Below are positions 52,017 to 60,349 of a stretch of 64,000 bases of DNA, piece by piece (the stretch's first letter is position 1; the number at the start of each line of letters is the position of its first letter). The notes below the pieces were generated by a model that saw nothing but the letters and a program-made list of their open reading frames with translations, had not been told where the DNA came from and searched no databases. Position numbers and translations under genes: made by a program. Source of the DNA: Litorimonas sp964610115 (GTDB taxonomy: Bacteria > Pseudomonadota > Alphaproteobacteria > Caulobacterales > Maricaulaceae); assembly GCA_964610115.1 (NCBI GenBank), contig CAZSUW010000001.1, forward strand, positions 35,639 to 99,638, in the 5' to 3' direction.

Positions 52017-52484
52017 ATGGCGGTACTCACACGCGAAGTCGATATGCCAGTGGAAACGCGGGCACGCTATATTGATGGCTGGCTCGGCATATTGGCCGTT
52101 TTTGCCTTTGTCTGGGGCTTGGTGAATTTAGCCGGGCTCGCACTGTCCATCACAGAAGACGCGCAGTCGCTTTCAAGAACTTTCAGCCCGGAACAAGTGG
52201 CCTATTTGATCGATACGCCGATCTGGGCTCGCATCGCACGGGCCTTGTCCATCATGTTCTTGCTGGCGGGGTCAACTTACCTCTTATTGCGTCGACAATC
52301 CGCCTATCATTGGTTTAGCGCAGCGCTGTTCATGATGCTTGTGATGATGCTTGACGGGCTATTTCGGGGTGGCTTCGGCTTGCTCGCTTCGATCACGACG
52401 GGATTGAATATTGGCTATCTCCTCCTGACCTTATTCCTGTTCTGGAGCGCGTATAGCGCGAAACAATCCGGACAGTTGCGATAG
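52017..52484 (+). CDS. Small four-helix membrane protein (first of a pair)
   Basis: A 155-residue protein with four hydrophobic segments, for example GWLGILAVFAFVWGLVNLAG, then ALSIMFLLAGSTYLLLRR, then FSAALFMMLVMMLDGLF, then GLNIGYLLLTLFLFW. The second segment is preceded by DTPIWARIARA, and LLLRR closes it. AGAGGGGTC precedes the ATG. The family is not recognised. It resembles the next gene in layout, so they are probably distant paralogues. Confidence 0.65.
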   Translation: MAVLTREVDMPVETRARYIDGWLGILAVFAFVWGLVNLAGLALSITEDAQSLSRTFSPEQVAYLIDTPIWARIARALSIMFLLAGSTYLLLRRQSAYHWFSAALFMMLVMMLDGLFRGGFGLLASITTGLNIGYLLLTLFLFWSAYSAKQSGQLR

Positions 52485-52567
52485 GTATGAATGCGCCCAA
52501 ACGCAGTCTGACTCGACAAAGCTGCGACAGCTTGGCACAATCCCCCGAAACACTGGGGGAAGTGACA

Positions 52568-52999
52568 ATGAAAAAACCATCAACTGCCTTTTGGGTTTTG
52601 GCCGTTTTATTCCTGCTGTGGAACCTATTTGGGTGTTCTATATATCTCGTTGAACGAATGGCTTCAGATGCGGCTTATACCGATTTTTTCGGTCCAAAAA
52701 TGGCTTCTGTGAGAGATTTACCTCCCATTTGGTCAAATGCAGCTTATGCAATCGCGGTTTGGGGGGGGCTCCTCGCCGCTATTATGATGCTCTTGCGTCG
52801 TGGTTTCGCCGTACCACTTTTCATTCTGTCTTTTTTAGCCGCTATCATTAGTTTTGCGTGGGGCTTCACAAGCAGCGAATATATCGAAGCGGCAGGGGGT
52901 ATTGGCGCCATGGCCATTATGCCTGTGATCGTTGTTCTTTTGGGCGCGTGTGAGATTTTCTATTCCCGTCGGGCCCGCAGCAAAGGCTATCTACGCTAA
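52568..52999 (+). CDS. Small four-helix membrane protein (second of a pair)
   Basis: A 143-residue protein with four hydrophobic segments: AFWVLAVLFLLWNLFGCSIY, then AYAIAVWGGLLAAIMMLL, then PLFILSFLAAIISFAWGF, then GAMAIMPVIVVLLGACEIF. As in the preceding gene, a W-N-L in helix one is followed by an acidic/polar loop, a P-x-W and an LLRR after helix two. GGGGAAGTGACA precedes the ATG. An in-frame ATG at 52487 adds a polar stretch and is less likely. Function unknown. Confidence 0.65.
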   Translation: MKKPSTAFWVLAVLFLLWNLFGCSIYLVERMASDAAYTDFFGPKMASVRDLPPIWSNAAYAIAVWGGLLAAIMMLLRRGFAVPLFILSFLAAIISFAWGFTSSEYIEAAGGIGAMAIMPVIVVLLGACEIFYSRRARSKGYLR

Positions 53000-53105
53000 G
53001 ACGATGCATCGGGGTGAAACTTCCCGCTGACGAAACCTCTCAGGCCATTGCTCTTGCGGGCGTCCCGCCTTATGTGGCGGGCCGTAACCTTGGCGAGGAT
53101 TTTTC

Positions 53106-54488
53106 ATGTCAGAGCAATATGACGTCATCATTATTGGCGGTGGGCCAGGCGGGTATAACTGCGCGATACGCTGTGGTCAGTTAGGCCTGAAAGTGGCTTG
53201 CGTGGAAACACGCAAGACCTTGGGTGGGACGTGTTTGAATGTCGGCTGCATCCCGTCTAAAAGCCTGCTGCACGCGACGGAACTATATGAGACGGCCGAA
53301 GATCACTTCGCCGATATGGGGATGAGCGCGACGGTCAAAGCGGACGTCCCCGCTATGATCGAAAAGAAAAATGGCGTCGTAAAAGGCCTGACGGACGGGA
53401 TCGACTATCTGTTCAAAAAGAACAAAGTCGATCGCATTGATGGTTTCGGGACCATTACGGGCAAAGGCCAGGTCAAAGTCGGCAAAAAGACCTACACGAC
53501 GAAAAATATCGTTATTGCGACGGGCTCCGAAGTGGCGTCACTGCCCTTTATCAAAATCGATGAAAAGCAGATCGTATCGTCGACTGGGGCGCTTGATCTG
53601 CAATCCGTGCCGAAGAAAATGGTCGTCATTGGCGGCGGTGTGATCGGGCTAGAGCTGGGTTCCGTCTGGCGGCGTCTGGGCGCAGAGGTCACAGTTATTG
53701 AATACCTGCCGCAAATCCTGCCGGGAATGGATAGCGAAGTCCGCAAAACGGCGGCGCGCATTTTCAAAAAGCAAGGCATGAAATTCGAGCTTGGCCGGAA
53801 GGTCACAGCGGTCGACAAAAAAGGTAAAACCGTCAAGATCGAATCCGAAGCGGCCGATGGCGGCAAGGAAAAGAACTTCGACGCGGATGTCGTTTTGGTC
53901 GCGATTGGGCGCAAGCCTTTTACGGATAAGCTCGGCCTTGAAAGCGTAGGCGTGGAAACCACGGATCGCGGTTTCATCAAGACCGATCACTGGAAAGCGG
54001 CGGACGGCGTGTACGCCATTGGCGATGTCATTGAAGGCCCAATGCTGGCTCACAAGGCCGAAGAAGAAGGCGTGGCTGTCGCGGAAACGATTGCCGGGCA
54101 AAGTGGCCACGTCAATTACGGCATTATTCCTGGTGTGGTCTATACCTTCCCGGAAATTGCGAATGTCGGGAAATCCGAAGACGACCTGAAAGCGGAAGGC
54201 CGCAAATACAAGGTCGGCAAATTCTCGCTCATGGCCAATAGCCGCGCGCGCTGTAACCATGAAACTGACGGCATGGCGAAGATATTAGCCGACGCGGAAA
54301 CGGACGAAATTCTGGGCGGTCACATCATCGCGCCTGGCGCGGGCGATATGATCCACGAAATTTGCTTGGCGATGGAATTCAAAGCCTCCGCCGAAGATAT
54401 TGCCCGTACCTGCCACGCCCACCCAACCTTGTCAGAGGCTGTCCGACAGGCCGCTATGGGCGTGAATGGCTGGACGATGCAGAGTTAG
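53106..54488 (+). CDS. lpd: Dihydrolipoyl dehydrogenase (E3)
   Basis: A 460-residue FAD flavoenzyme that reoxidises dihydrolipoamide in 2-oxoacid dehydrogenase complexes and the glycine cleavage system. The FAD loop is IIIGGGPGGYNCAIR; the redox disulfide is GGTCLNVGCIPSKSLLHATE (Cys43, Cys48). The NAD loop is VIGGGVIGLELGSVW. The catalytic His-Glu segment HAHPTLSEAV is near the C-terminus. The sucA/sucB genes often next to it are not here. An SDR gene follows after a palindromic spacer. Confidence 0.97.
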   Translation: MSEQYDVIIIGGGPGGYNCAIRCGQLGLKVACVETRKTLGGTCLNVGCIPSKSLLHATELYETAEDHFADMGMSATVKADVPAMIEKKNGVVKGLTDGIDYLFKKNKVDRIDGFGTITGKGQVKVGKKTYTTKNIVIATGSEVASLPFIKIDEKQIVSSTGALDLQSVPKKMVVIGGGVIGLELGSVWRRLGAEVTVIEYLPQILPGMDSEVRKTAARIFKKQGMKFELGRKVTAVDKKGKTVKIESEAADGGKEKNFDADVVLVAIGRKPFTDKLGLESVGVETTDRGFIKTDHWKAADGVYAIGDVIEGPMLAHKAEEEGVAVAETIAGQSGHVNYGIIPGVVYTFPEIANVGKSEDDLKAEGRKYKVGKFSLMANSRARCNHETDGMAKILADAETDEILGGHIIAPGAGDMIHEICLAMEFKASAEDIARTCHAHPTLSEAVRQAAMGVNGWTMQS

Positions 54489-54523
54489 GCCAAGGGTTTC
54501 GTGCAATTTCGAAGGGCGCTTAC

Positions 54524-54580
54524 AACAGAAAAAGCGGCTCACGGAACGCGCGAAGCGCGTGAGTAAGGGGTTTTTCTGTT
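54524..54580. repeat. Nested inverted repeat between lpd and the SDR gene
   Basis: AACAGAAAAA (54524-54533) pairs with TTTTTCTGTT (54571-54580). Inside, CTCAC pairs with GTGAG and CGCGC-GAA-GCGCG forms the tip. The next 30 bp contain GAGCGAAGCGAG, also palindromic, and GGACCT...AGGTCC (about 54639-54656). The cluster fills most of the 197-bp spacer and resembles REP-type elements or an mRNA stabiliser/terminator. Confidence 0.7.
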
Positions 54581-54685
54581 AGCGTCGCATCGCGACCCGA
54601 GCGAAGCGAGAGAGGATTCGTTCCCTTGCTCCGGATCTGGACCTCGGATTAGGTCCGGGGACAAAACCTATAAGGAGACATCATC

Positions 54686-55498
54686 ATGTCTGATCGTGTC
54701 ATCATCGTCACCGGGGCCGCTAAGGGCATCGGTCTGGCCTGCGTGCAACGTCTTGTCGAAGATGGCTACCGCGTCGTGCTCGCCGATATGGATACGGACC
54801 AAGGCCACCGCGCGGCACGTGATCTGGCGGACGGATCAGAGCGCGCTGTCTTTATCGAAACAGACGTCTCTGACCCTTTAGCTGTCCATAACCTCATCGC
54901 AGAAACCTTGTCGTCCTTTGGGCGGATTGATGGCCTGATTAATAATGCCGCCATTGCGGTGAAGGGCGGCGCGCTGGATATGAGTATTGAAGACTTTGAC
55001 CGAAATATTGCGGTCAATCTGCGCGGACCCTTCCTCGTCAGTCGTGCTGTTGCCAAACATATGGTTGAAGAGATCGAAAACCGTGAGGACCGCTCGCGGC
55101 TCAACACACGACCCTATGCTATCGTGAATATGTCGAGCATTAACGACACGGTCGCGATCCCGGATTACCTGGCTTACACCGTCTCCAAAGGCGGCTTGCG
55201 GCAAATGACCCGCGCAATGGCTTTGGAGCTTGCGCCCTATGGTATCCGCGTCAACGCGATTGGCCCGGGTTCAATCAAGACAGAAATGCTGGCCAAAGTG
55301 AACGCCGATCCGGCGGCGATGAACAAGATCCTCTCCCGAACACCGATGGGTCGTCCCGGCTTGCCAGATGAAATCGCAGCCATTGCCAGCTGGCTGCTCG
55401 GCGAGGAAAGCAGCTATATCACCGGGCAGTGCATTTATGCCGATGGGGGCCGCTTGGCGCTCAATTACACCATGCCTCTTCCTGAAACAGAAGACTAA
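54686..55498 (+). CDS. Short-chain dehydrogenase/reductase
   Basis: A 270-residue classical SDR. The nucleotide site is TGAAKGIG (9-16) with an acidic ADMD segment at the end of the second strand, which favours NAD(H). LINNAAI is at 84-90, the catalytic Ser near 150, and Y164TVSK168. The end is SSYITGQCIYADGGRLALNY. It is likely a 3-oxoacyl reductase or sugar/alcohol dehydrogenase; the substrate cannot be told. AAGGAGACATC precedes the ATG. SDR-lpd neighbours are common in alphaproteobacteria, although usually within the sucAB locus. Its last codons run into the 19-bp repeat. Confidence 0.88.
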   Translation: MSDRVIIVTGAAKGIGLACVQRLVEDGYRVVLADMDTDQGHRAARDLADGSERAVFIETDVSDPLAVHNLIAETLSSFGRIDGLINNAAIAVKGGALDMSIEDFDRNIAVNLRGPFLVSRAVAKHMVEEIENREDRSRLNTRPYAIVNMSSINDTVAIPDYLAYTVSKGGLRQMTRAMALELAPYGIRVNAIGPGSIKTEMLAKVNADPAAMNKILSRTPMGRPGLPDEIAAIASWLLGEESSYITGQCIYADGGRLALNYTMPLPETED

Positions 55499-55655
55499 GC
55501 CAGAGCCAGAAGACTAAGCCANNNNNNNNNNNNNNNNNNNNNNNNNNNNNNNNNNNNNNNNNNNNNNNNNNNNNNNNNNNNNNNNNNNNNNNNNNNNNNN
55601 NNNNNNNNNNNNNNNNNNNNNCAGAAGACTAAGCCAGAGCCAGAAGACTAAGCCA
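55488..55655. repeat. 19-bp tandem repeat array interrupted by an assembly gap
   Basis: The unit CAGAAGACTAAGCCAGAGC recurs head to tail: copy one begins inside the last SDR codons (55488), copy two is cut at 55521 by exactly 100 Ns (55522-55621), and one full and one partial copy follow. The N run is a placeholder, so the true copy number is unknown and may be large. Each unit contains TAA. Confidence 0.9.
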
Positions 55656-55656
55656 T

Positions 55657-55684
55657 AAAAAAGCCCGCCATTTTGGCGGGCTTT
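55657..55684 (-). terminator. Rho-independent terminator after trcR
   Basis: AAAGCCCGCCA-TTT-TGGCGGGCTTT; on the minus strand a TTTTTTA run follows the stem, so it mainly serves trcR (stop at 55709). The plus-strand SDR may also use it. Confidence 0.88.
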
Positions 55685-55708
55685 GTGTTTCGGGTGTTCT
55701 GCCGGTGT

Positions 55709-56368
55709 CTAATTGCTCGGCTTGAACAGATTTTCCAATGTCAGGTCCGCCTTGCTAACCTCTTCAATGGGGTCCGGCTCGGGCGCGGGTGCGGGTTTAA
55801 GGCTTTCGCCGCCTTCCGCTTCTTTTTTCGCGTCCTCTTTGGCCTTTTTCTCAGCCGCCTTTTTTACCACAGCATCAAGGTCAATTTGGCTGCATAGGCC
55901 GAGGCTGACCGGGTCTTGCGGTTGGATTGTATTGATCTTCCAGTGTGTGCGCTCGCGGATTGATTTGATCGTCGGCTTGGTTGTGCCAATCAGTTTGGAA
56001 ATCTGCGCATCTGTGACTTCAGGGTGATTGCGAACCAGCCAAGAAATTGCATCGGGGCGATCCTGACGGCGGGATAGTGGCGTATAGCGTGGCCCGCGTT
56101 TTTTCGGTTTTGGCAGTTCATCCGCATCAAACGTATTCGGCTTCATCGCATAGTTCGGATCTTTTTCAGCCTTTTCGATCTCTTCGCGCGACACCTGACC
56201 ATTGGCGATCGGATCAGCCCCGCGAATGCCCGCGCCAACATCGCCGTCGGCAATGCCTTCCACCTCTAGGATATGCAGGCTGCAAAATTCGCTGATTTGC
56301 TTAAACGTCATCGCCGTATTGTCGATCAACCAAACGGCCGTCGCCTTAGGCATTAAGATCTGTGTCAT
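55709..56368 (-). CDS. trcR: Cell cycle transcriptional regulator TrcR (DUF1013)
   Basis: A 219-residue DNA-binding protein. It begins MTQILMPKATAVWLIDNTAM and continues TFKQISEFCSLHILEVEGIA, the DUF1013 signature. NHPEVTDAQISKLIGTTKPT and IKSIRERTHW form a helix-turn-helix. The C-terminal part is a charged low-complexity Lys/Glu/Ala/Pro region. DUF1013 proteins are annotated as TrcR, a regulator of cell-cycle genes in alphaproteobacteria. GGAGAG precedes the ATG; the open frame to 56473 crosses a hairpin and is rejected. Divergent from DUF1192-rcdA. Confidence 0.88.
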   Translation of the reverse strand: MTQILMPKATAVWLIDNTAMTFKQISEFCSLHILEVEGIADGDVGAGIRGADPIANGQVSREEIEKAEKDPNYAMKPNTFDADELPKPKKRGPRYTPLSRRQDRPDAISWLVRNHPEVTDAQISKLIGTTKPTIKSIRERTHWKINTIQPQDPVSLGLCSQIDLDAVVKKAAEKKAKEDAKKEAEGGESLKPAPAPEPDPIEEVSKADLTLENLFKPSN

Positions 56369-56413
56369 CGGCTCTCTCCAGCACGTGTGGACAGCCTCTT
56401 CCGAGCCGCCCAT

Positions 56414-56439
56414 AGAAAAACCCCGCTCACTGCGGGGTT
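56414..56439 (-). terminator. Terminator-like hairpin in the trcR leader
   Basis: On the minus strand AACCCCGC-AGTGA-GCGGGGTT is followed by TTTTTCT, a full intrinsic terminator, about 45 bp before the trcR start. No gene lies upstream on that strand. A second small stem (GTTTGA-AATC-TCAAAC) lies just upstream. It could be an attenuator of trcR or end a short RNA. Confidence 0.7.
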
Positions 56440-56527
56440 GGTGTTGGTTTGAGATTTCAAACTCAACGTGCATCTGTTACGCTTTCGCGACGTGTAAAGC
56501 AAGGGCGCATAACAACAGGACATGAAA

Positions 56528-56716
56528 ATGGATGATGCCGAAAAGCAGGCCATGGAAACCTATCAGATTGGTGAAAATCTATACGGCTTGTCACTGTATG
56601 AATTAGAGGCCCGGATTGTCGCTTATCGGACGGAAATCACTCGCCTAGAAGCCGAGCTTAAAAAGAAATCAACTGAACGTAGTGCCGCAGACGCGCTATT
56701 TGCCCAAAAATCATAG
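56528..56716 (+). CDS. DUF1192 domain protein
   Basis: A 62-residue acidic/basic helical protein: GENLYGLSLYELEARIVAYR followed by TEITRLEAELKKKSTERSAA and DALF. The pattern LYELEARI-x-RxEI-RLEAEL-KK matches DUF1192, a small coiled-coil family of alphaproteobacteria, usually next to rcdA as here. ATG at 56528 is chosen over 56522 because AGGA is 7 bp before it. Function unknown. Confidence 0.88.
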   Translation: MDDAEKQAMETYQIGENLYGLSLYELEARIVAYRTEITRLEAELKKKSTERSAADALFAQKS

Positions 56717-56831
56717 TGAAAAACAACGAGTAGAGATAAAAAGGCGCAGAAACGCCTGTTCTGGTCTTGTCGTGGCGTGTGTCTTGCAAACCTGACAAAG
56801 CGCGATACACAAGCCTTTCTAGGACTAAACA

Positions 56832-57407
56832 ATGACAGCTGAACGCCAGCCCCCTCGAGCCGCTATGACAGCCATACCCACAACGTCAGATGCGATGACT
56901 GCCCAGGCCGAAGACCGGTTGATGCAGTTCACACGTTCTGAATTGTTCGCGCGAACGTTTCGCGAAGGTATGGATATGGTGGAAGAGGCGGCGGCCTATC
57001 TGGACGGGCCGGGCCGGGCGGATGCCAAACAATTGCCGCGCCAAGATGCCCTGACTTATGCTAGCCAATCCATGCGTCTCACCACAAGGCTGATGCAAGT
57101 GGCCAGTTGGCTGCTGGTGCAACGTGCCTTGAAAGAAGGCGATATGACCTTGGCCGAAGCGCGCGCTGAGAAATATCGCCTTGTCGGGGAAGAAAAGACC
57201 GAGGGCGATCTCTCTTTTTCTGATCTGGCGAAAGATGCCTATGCATTGCCGGGTCGGTTGCTCGACCTGATGGCGAGGTCCGAGTCGATCTATGAACGGA
57301 TCGTTCGCCTTGACCGCTCTCTTTACGGAACGATTGCCGCGCAGACCGGCAACACAGTCGCTGATCAGATTAGCCGTCTTGAAAAAGCGTTTGGCCGCAC
57401 GTCTTAG
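56832..57407 (+). CDS. rcdA: RcdA, regulator of CtrA degradation (DUF1465)
   Basis: A 191-residue helical protein. LMQFTRSELFARTFREGMDM is the start of the DUF1465 core, followed by VEEAAAYLDGPGRADAKQLP, then SMRLTTRLMQVASWLLVQRA and FSDLAKDAYALPGRLLDLMA. In Caulobacter RcdA is the adaptor that, with PopA and CpdR, brings CtrA to ClpXP for proteolysis at the G1-S transition. An extended N-terminus (about 25 residues) may start later, for example at 56898. Downstream of DUF1192. Confidence 0.92.
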   Translation: MTAERQPPRAAMTAIPTTSDAMTAQAEDRLMQFTRSELFARTFREGMDMVEEAAAYLDGPGRADAKQLPRQDALTYASQSMRLTTRLMQVASWLLVQRALKEGDMTLAEARAEKYRLVGEEKTEGDLSFSDLAKDAYALPGRLLDLMARSESIYERIVRLDRSLYGTIAAQTGNTVADQISRLEKAFGRTS

Positions 57408-57429
57408 CCTGACATCTCGGCCTGACATC

Positions 57430-58473
57430 CTAGTCGGGCACCGTAGACAAGCGCGAAAGCGCCCATTGCGCGGCGTCGCGCAGGACGGGATCGTCGTCAT
57501 TTACGGAAGGGGCTGCGACATCGCGCAGGCTCGTATCAGATGAGTTCCCCACGGCATACAGCACATTGCGTAGGAACCGTTTCCAGCCAATTCGCTTAAT
57601 CGGTGATCCGGCGAAATGCTGGCGAAAACCAATGTCACCAAGTGCGGCCAGATCGCGCAATTTCGGGGCATTGAGATCGTCCCTAGCCGCCAGTTTAACT
57701 TCTCGCCCGGCCTGCGCGAATTTATTCCACGGACAGACAGCAAGGCAATCATCGCAGCCATAAATGCGGTTACCCATTTTATCGCGGAGGTCTTCGTCAA
57801 CAGGACCGGCATGTTCAATCGTGAGGTAGGAAATGCACCGCCGCGCATCGAGTTGGTAAGGCGCTGGAAACGCATTGGTGGGGCAGGCGTCCAAGCACGC
57901 ACGACAGGACCCGCAATGATCGATTTCAGCCCCTGTCGGGTCCAATTCCGCGGCGCTTAGGATCGTCCCTAAAAACAGCCAGTTTCCCCAATCCCGCGAC
58001 AGCAAATTCGTGTGCTTACCCTGCCATCCGAGGCCCGCTAGGGCCGCAATCGGTTTTTCCATCAATGGGGCCGTGTCGACGAAAACTTTTACGTCTTGGC
58101 CGGTGTCGCGGGCCAATAATCCGGCGAGTTCTTTCAGCCGGCCTTTCATCACATCATGATAATCCCGTCCCCGCGCATAGACGGAAATCGTCGCCCGGTC
58201 CCGTTGGTCCAGTGTCAGCAGAGGATCGGTCTCGGGTCCGTAATTCATCCCAAGCACGACCGCGCTTTTGGCGTCAGGCCAGAGCGCTTGGGGATGACAA
58301 CGGCGGTTCAATGTCTCCGCCAGCCAGTCCATAGACCCGTGACGCCCTTGGGCGACGAAGTCCGCGAGATACTCCCCCAGCTGCGCCTCAAAGTCCGACA
58401 ATCGTGCGACATAAGGCGGGGTAAATCCCAGATCGATGGCACGGCGCGTGACGCTGACGGGAAGGGAGGACAC
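57430..58473 (-). CDS. queG: Epoxyqueuosine reductase QueG
   Basis: A 347-residue iron-sulfur and cobalamin enzyme for the last step of queuosine synthesis in tRNA. The N-terminal part has AVVLGMNYGPETDPLLTLDQ. Two 4Fe-4S sites are CGSCRACLDACPTNAF and CDDCLAVCPW. The C-terminal HEAT-like part ends DDPVLRDAAQWALSRL. The start is GTG in TAGTG, overlapping the stop of the upstream GST gene by one base. A second queuosine-pathway gene, gluQ, lies 10 kb away. Confidence 0.95.
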   Translation of the reverse strand: MSSLPVSVTRRAIDLGFTPPYVARLSDFEAQLGEYLADFVAQGRHGSMDWLAETLNRRCHPQALWPDAKSAVVLGMNYGPETDPLLTLDQRDRATISVYARGRDYHDVMKGRLKELAGLLARDTGQDVKVFVDTAPLMEKPIAALAGLGWQGKHTNLLSRDWGNWLFLGTILSAAELDPTGAEIDHCGSCRACLDACPTNAFPAPYQLDARRCISYLTIEHAGPVDEDLRDKMGNRIYGCDDCLAVCPWNKFAQAGREVKLAARDDLNAPKLRDLAALGDIGFRQHFAGSPIKRIGWKRFLRNVLYAVGNSSDTSLRDVAAPSVNDDDPVLRDAAQWALSRLSTVPD

Positions 58474-59147
58474 TAAAAATCCAGATCGGTATAGTGGCGC
58501 GGGGGACGTAGTCCCGGAATCCGGTCAGCCAGAAGGGGCCGGAAAGAGGGGCGACTTTTCAGGCGGGCATACCAGTTGTGGATTTCTGGCCAGTCACGCC
58601 AGGGAATATCGCCCAGAAAGTCCAAGCAGGATAAATGCGCGGCCGCCATAATGTCGGCCAGCGTGAAGGCCGGACCCGCCAGACCGTCGCGGTTTTGCAG
58701 TAGCCAGTTCAGATATTCCAGATGGGCGCGCAAATGCGCCCGCCCTTCGCGCAGAAAGGCTGTATCCGGTGTACCGCCCATCCGCGTTGTCTCTAACTTT
58801 TCAGAGAGCAGTCGCGCATTCACCTCTGTATCAAAGCGTTCATTCATCCATGCACAGAGGCGGCGAACTTCGGCACGCGCGACACGGTCCCCGGGCAGAA
58901 GCGGATTTCGTGTGCTGGCTTCATCGGCATATTCACACAAAGCCTGTGTACCGATGATTGTGACGGGACCATCCGGTGTTAAATCGGTCAGGACAGGTGG
59001 GACCCCTTCGACCGCTAATTCTAGAAACGCATCAGAGGGTGACCAAGGGTCGATGATGTCTTCGCGTAGCTTAAGTTTCTTCTCGGCAAAGCAGAGACGG
59101 ACGGCGCGGGAGCCCGGATGCAACGGATAGTGATAAAGGACGCGCAT
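58473..59147 (-). CDS. Glutathione S-transferase family protein
   Basis: A 224-residue protein. The thioredoxin-like N-domain reads MRVLYHYPLHPGSRAVRLCF and EGVPPVLTDLTPDGPVTIIG with a cis-Pro position. The helical C-domain has LTLADIMAAAHLSCLDFLGD, the N-capping box region. Likely a detoxification or reductase enzyme; substrate unknown. First gene of a GST-queG operon, joined by a one-base overlap. Confidence 0.88.
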   Translation of the reverse strand: MRVLYHYPLHPGSRAVRLCFAEKKLKLREDIIDPWSPSDAFLELAVEGVPPVLTDLTPDGPVTIIGTQALCEYADEASTRNPLLPGDRVARAEVRRLCAWMNERFDTEVNARLLSEKLETTRMGGTPDTAFLREGRAHLRAHLEYLNWLLQNRDGLAGPAFTLADIMAAAHLSCLDFLGDIPWRDWPEIHNWYARLKSRPSFRPLLADRIPGLRPPRHYTDLDF

Positions 59148-59198
59148 AAGCGCTCTATCATGCGCGGCTTATAGCAAATGAAGCCTTAAAAGCTGTGG

Positions 59199-59213
59199 TT
59201 AGCAGACGGTTAA
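59199..59213 (-). promoter_or_regulatory. Near-consensus CtrA-type site before the GST-queG operon
   Basis: TTAGCAGACGGTTAA matches TTAA-N7-TTAA at 7 of 8 positions, 52 bp upstream of the GST start. A single mismatch site of this kind is only suggestive. Confidence 0.3.
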
Positions 59214-59254
59214 TATTGCCAAAAAATGCAGCCGATCCACGACGGGTAAGGGCC

Positions 59255-60349
59255 TTAGTTGTGCACGTGAAACCGGACATTCCCATGCGCCTCCGCGCAG
59301 CCCACAGGGTGCGGATGAATGAGAATATCCGCGGACGGAAACGCGGTCATAAGCCGCTTTTCGGCGGCCACAACAACATCATGCGCGTCCGAAAGGGAGA
59401 GGTGCGCGTCCAAGTCTAAGCGCATTTGCATGTGTAAATGCGGACCAGATGCGCGGGTGCGAAGATTGGTTACCGCCCGAATGCGCGGGTCGGTCATAAC
59501 ATGTCCGCGAATGAGCTTGCGGTCATCCTCCGCCAATTCACGGTCCATTAATTGCGCCCAGGCGTGAGAGGCCACGCGGTAGCCCGTCCAGAGCAACCAG
59601 AGCGCAAGTCCGGCAGCGACAACAGGATCGGCCCAATGTGCCTCTGTAAATGTCGCGATGGCTAGCGCGGCCATAACGAATAAATTACCGAAAAGATCGG
59701 CCATATAATGGGCGCGGTCGCCCCGCACGGCCACAGATCCTGTAGCCCGAATGGCCCAGCTTTGTGCAATCATCAGCCAGATCGTCAGCACAGAAAAGAA
59801 ACCCAGAACAATAATGGCGGTCGTCGTCGGTTTAACCGCATGACTATGTCCGTGTCCGTGTCCGAAATGGCCGGCATGATCGGCGTGATCAGCATGGGCG
59901 ACGCTGGTAATCGTTGCGGCGTTTAAGGTATCCGGATTTAGCGCCTCCAATGATGCCCCTAATAGGTGGATGGCGGCCAGAGCGATTAGGCAGACTTGGA
60001 AAACGGCAGAAAAGCTCTCGGCTTTACCGAACCCAAACCGGTAGCTCTTTCGCGGGGTTAATGCGGCGATACGGACCGCGACAAAACTCGATCCGGCAGC
60101 GACAATATCCAACACAGAATGGACCAAGGTTGCCATGACCCCGACAGACCCTGTCAGTAAGAATAGCCATAATTTGCCCGCCGCCATGGCTATGCCTAGC
60201 GCCAGCGCCAGCGCCGTAATCCGCCGCGTAATGCGGGCAGAGCCTTCAGGGGCAAGCCGACCTGGTCGTCCACGGCGAGAGATCAGATCAAAACGATCAT
60301 CCCGTCCAGCTTGCGCCAGCGTTCCTTCTGTAGGCGTAAAACCGGACAT
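59255..60349 (-). CDS. Cation diffusion facilitator family transporter
   Basis: A 364-residue inner-membrane metal/proton antiporter. Six hydrophobic segments are visible. The TM2 metal site reads HSVLDIVAAG, where His and Asp flank the usual pattern, and TM5 reads HYMADLFGN. The TM4-TM5 loop is His-rich (HADHADHAGHFGHGHGHSHA), typical of Zn2+, Co2+ or Cd2+ exporters. The cytoplasmic C-domain has HLHMQMRLDLDAHLSLSDAH and ILIHPHP. An N-terminal extension of about 35 residues precedes the first helix. Metal unknown. Confidence 0.92.
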   Translation of the reverse strand: MSGFTPTEGTLAQAGRDDRFDLISRRGRPGRLAPEGSARITRRITALALALGIAMAAGKLWLFLLTGSVGVMATLVHSVLDIVAAGSSFVAVRIAALTPRKSYRFGFGKAESFSAVFQVCLIALAAIHLLGASLEALNPDTLNAATITSVAHADHADHAGHFGHGHGHSHAVKPTTTAIIVLGFFSVLTIWLMIAQSWAIRATGSVAVRGDRAHYMADLFGNLFVMAALAIATFTEAHWADPVVAAGLALWLLWTGYRVASHAWAQLMDRELAEDDRKLIRGHVMTDPRIRAVTNLRTRASGPHLHMQMRLDLDAHLSLSDAHDVVVAAEKRLMTAFPSADILIHPHPVGCAEAHGNVRFHVHN

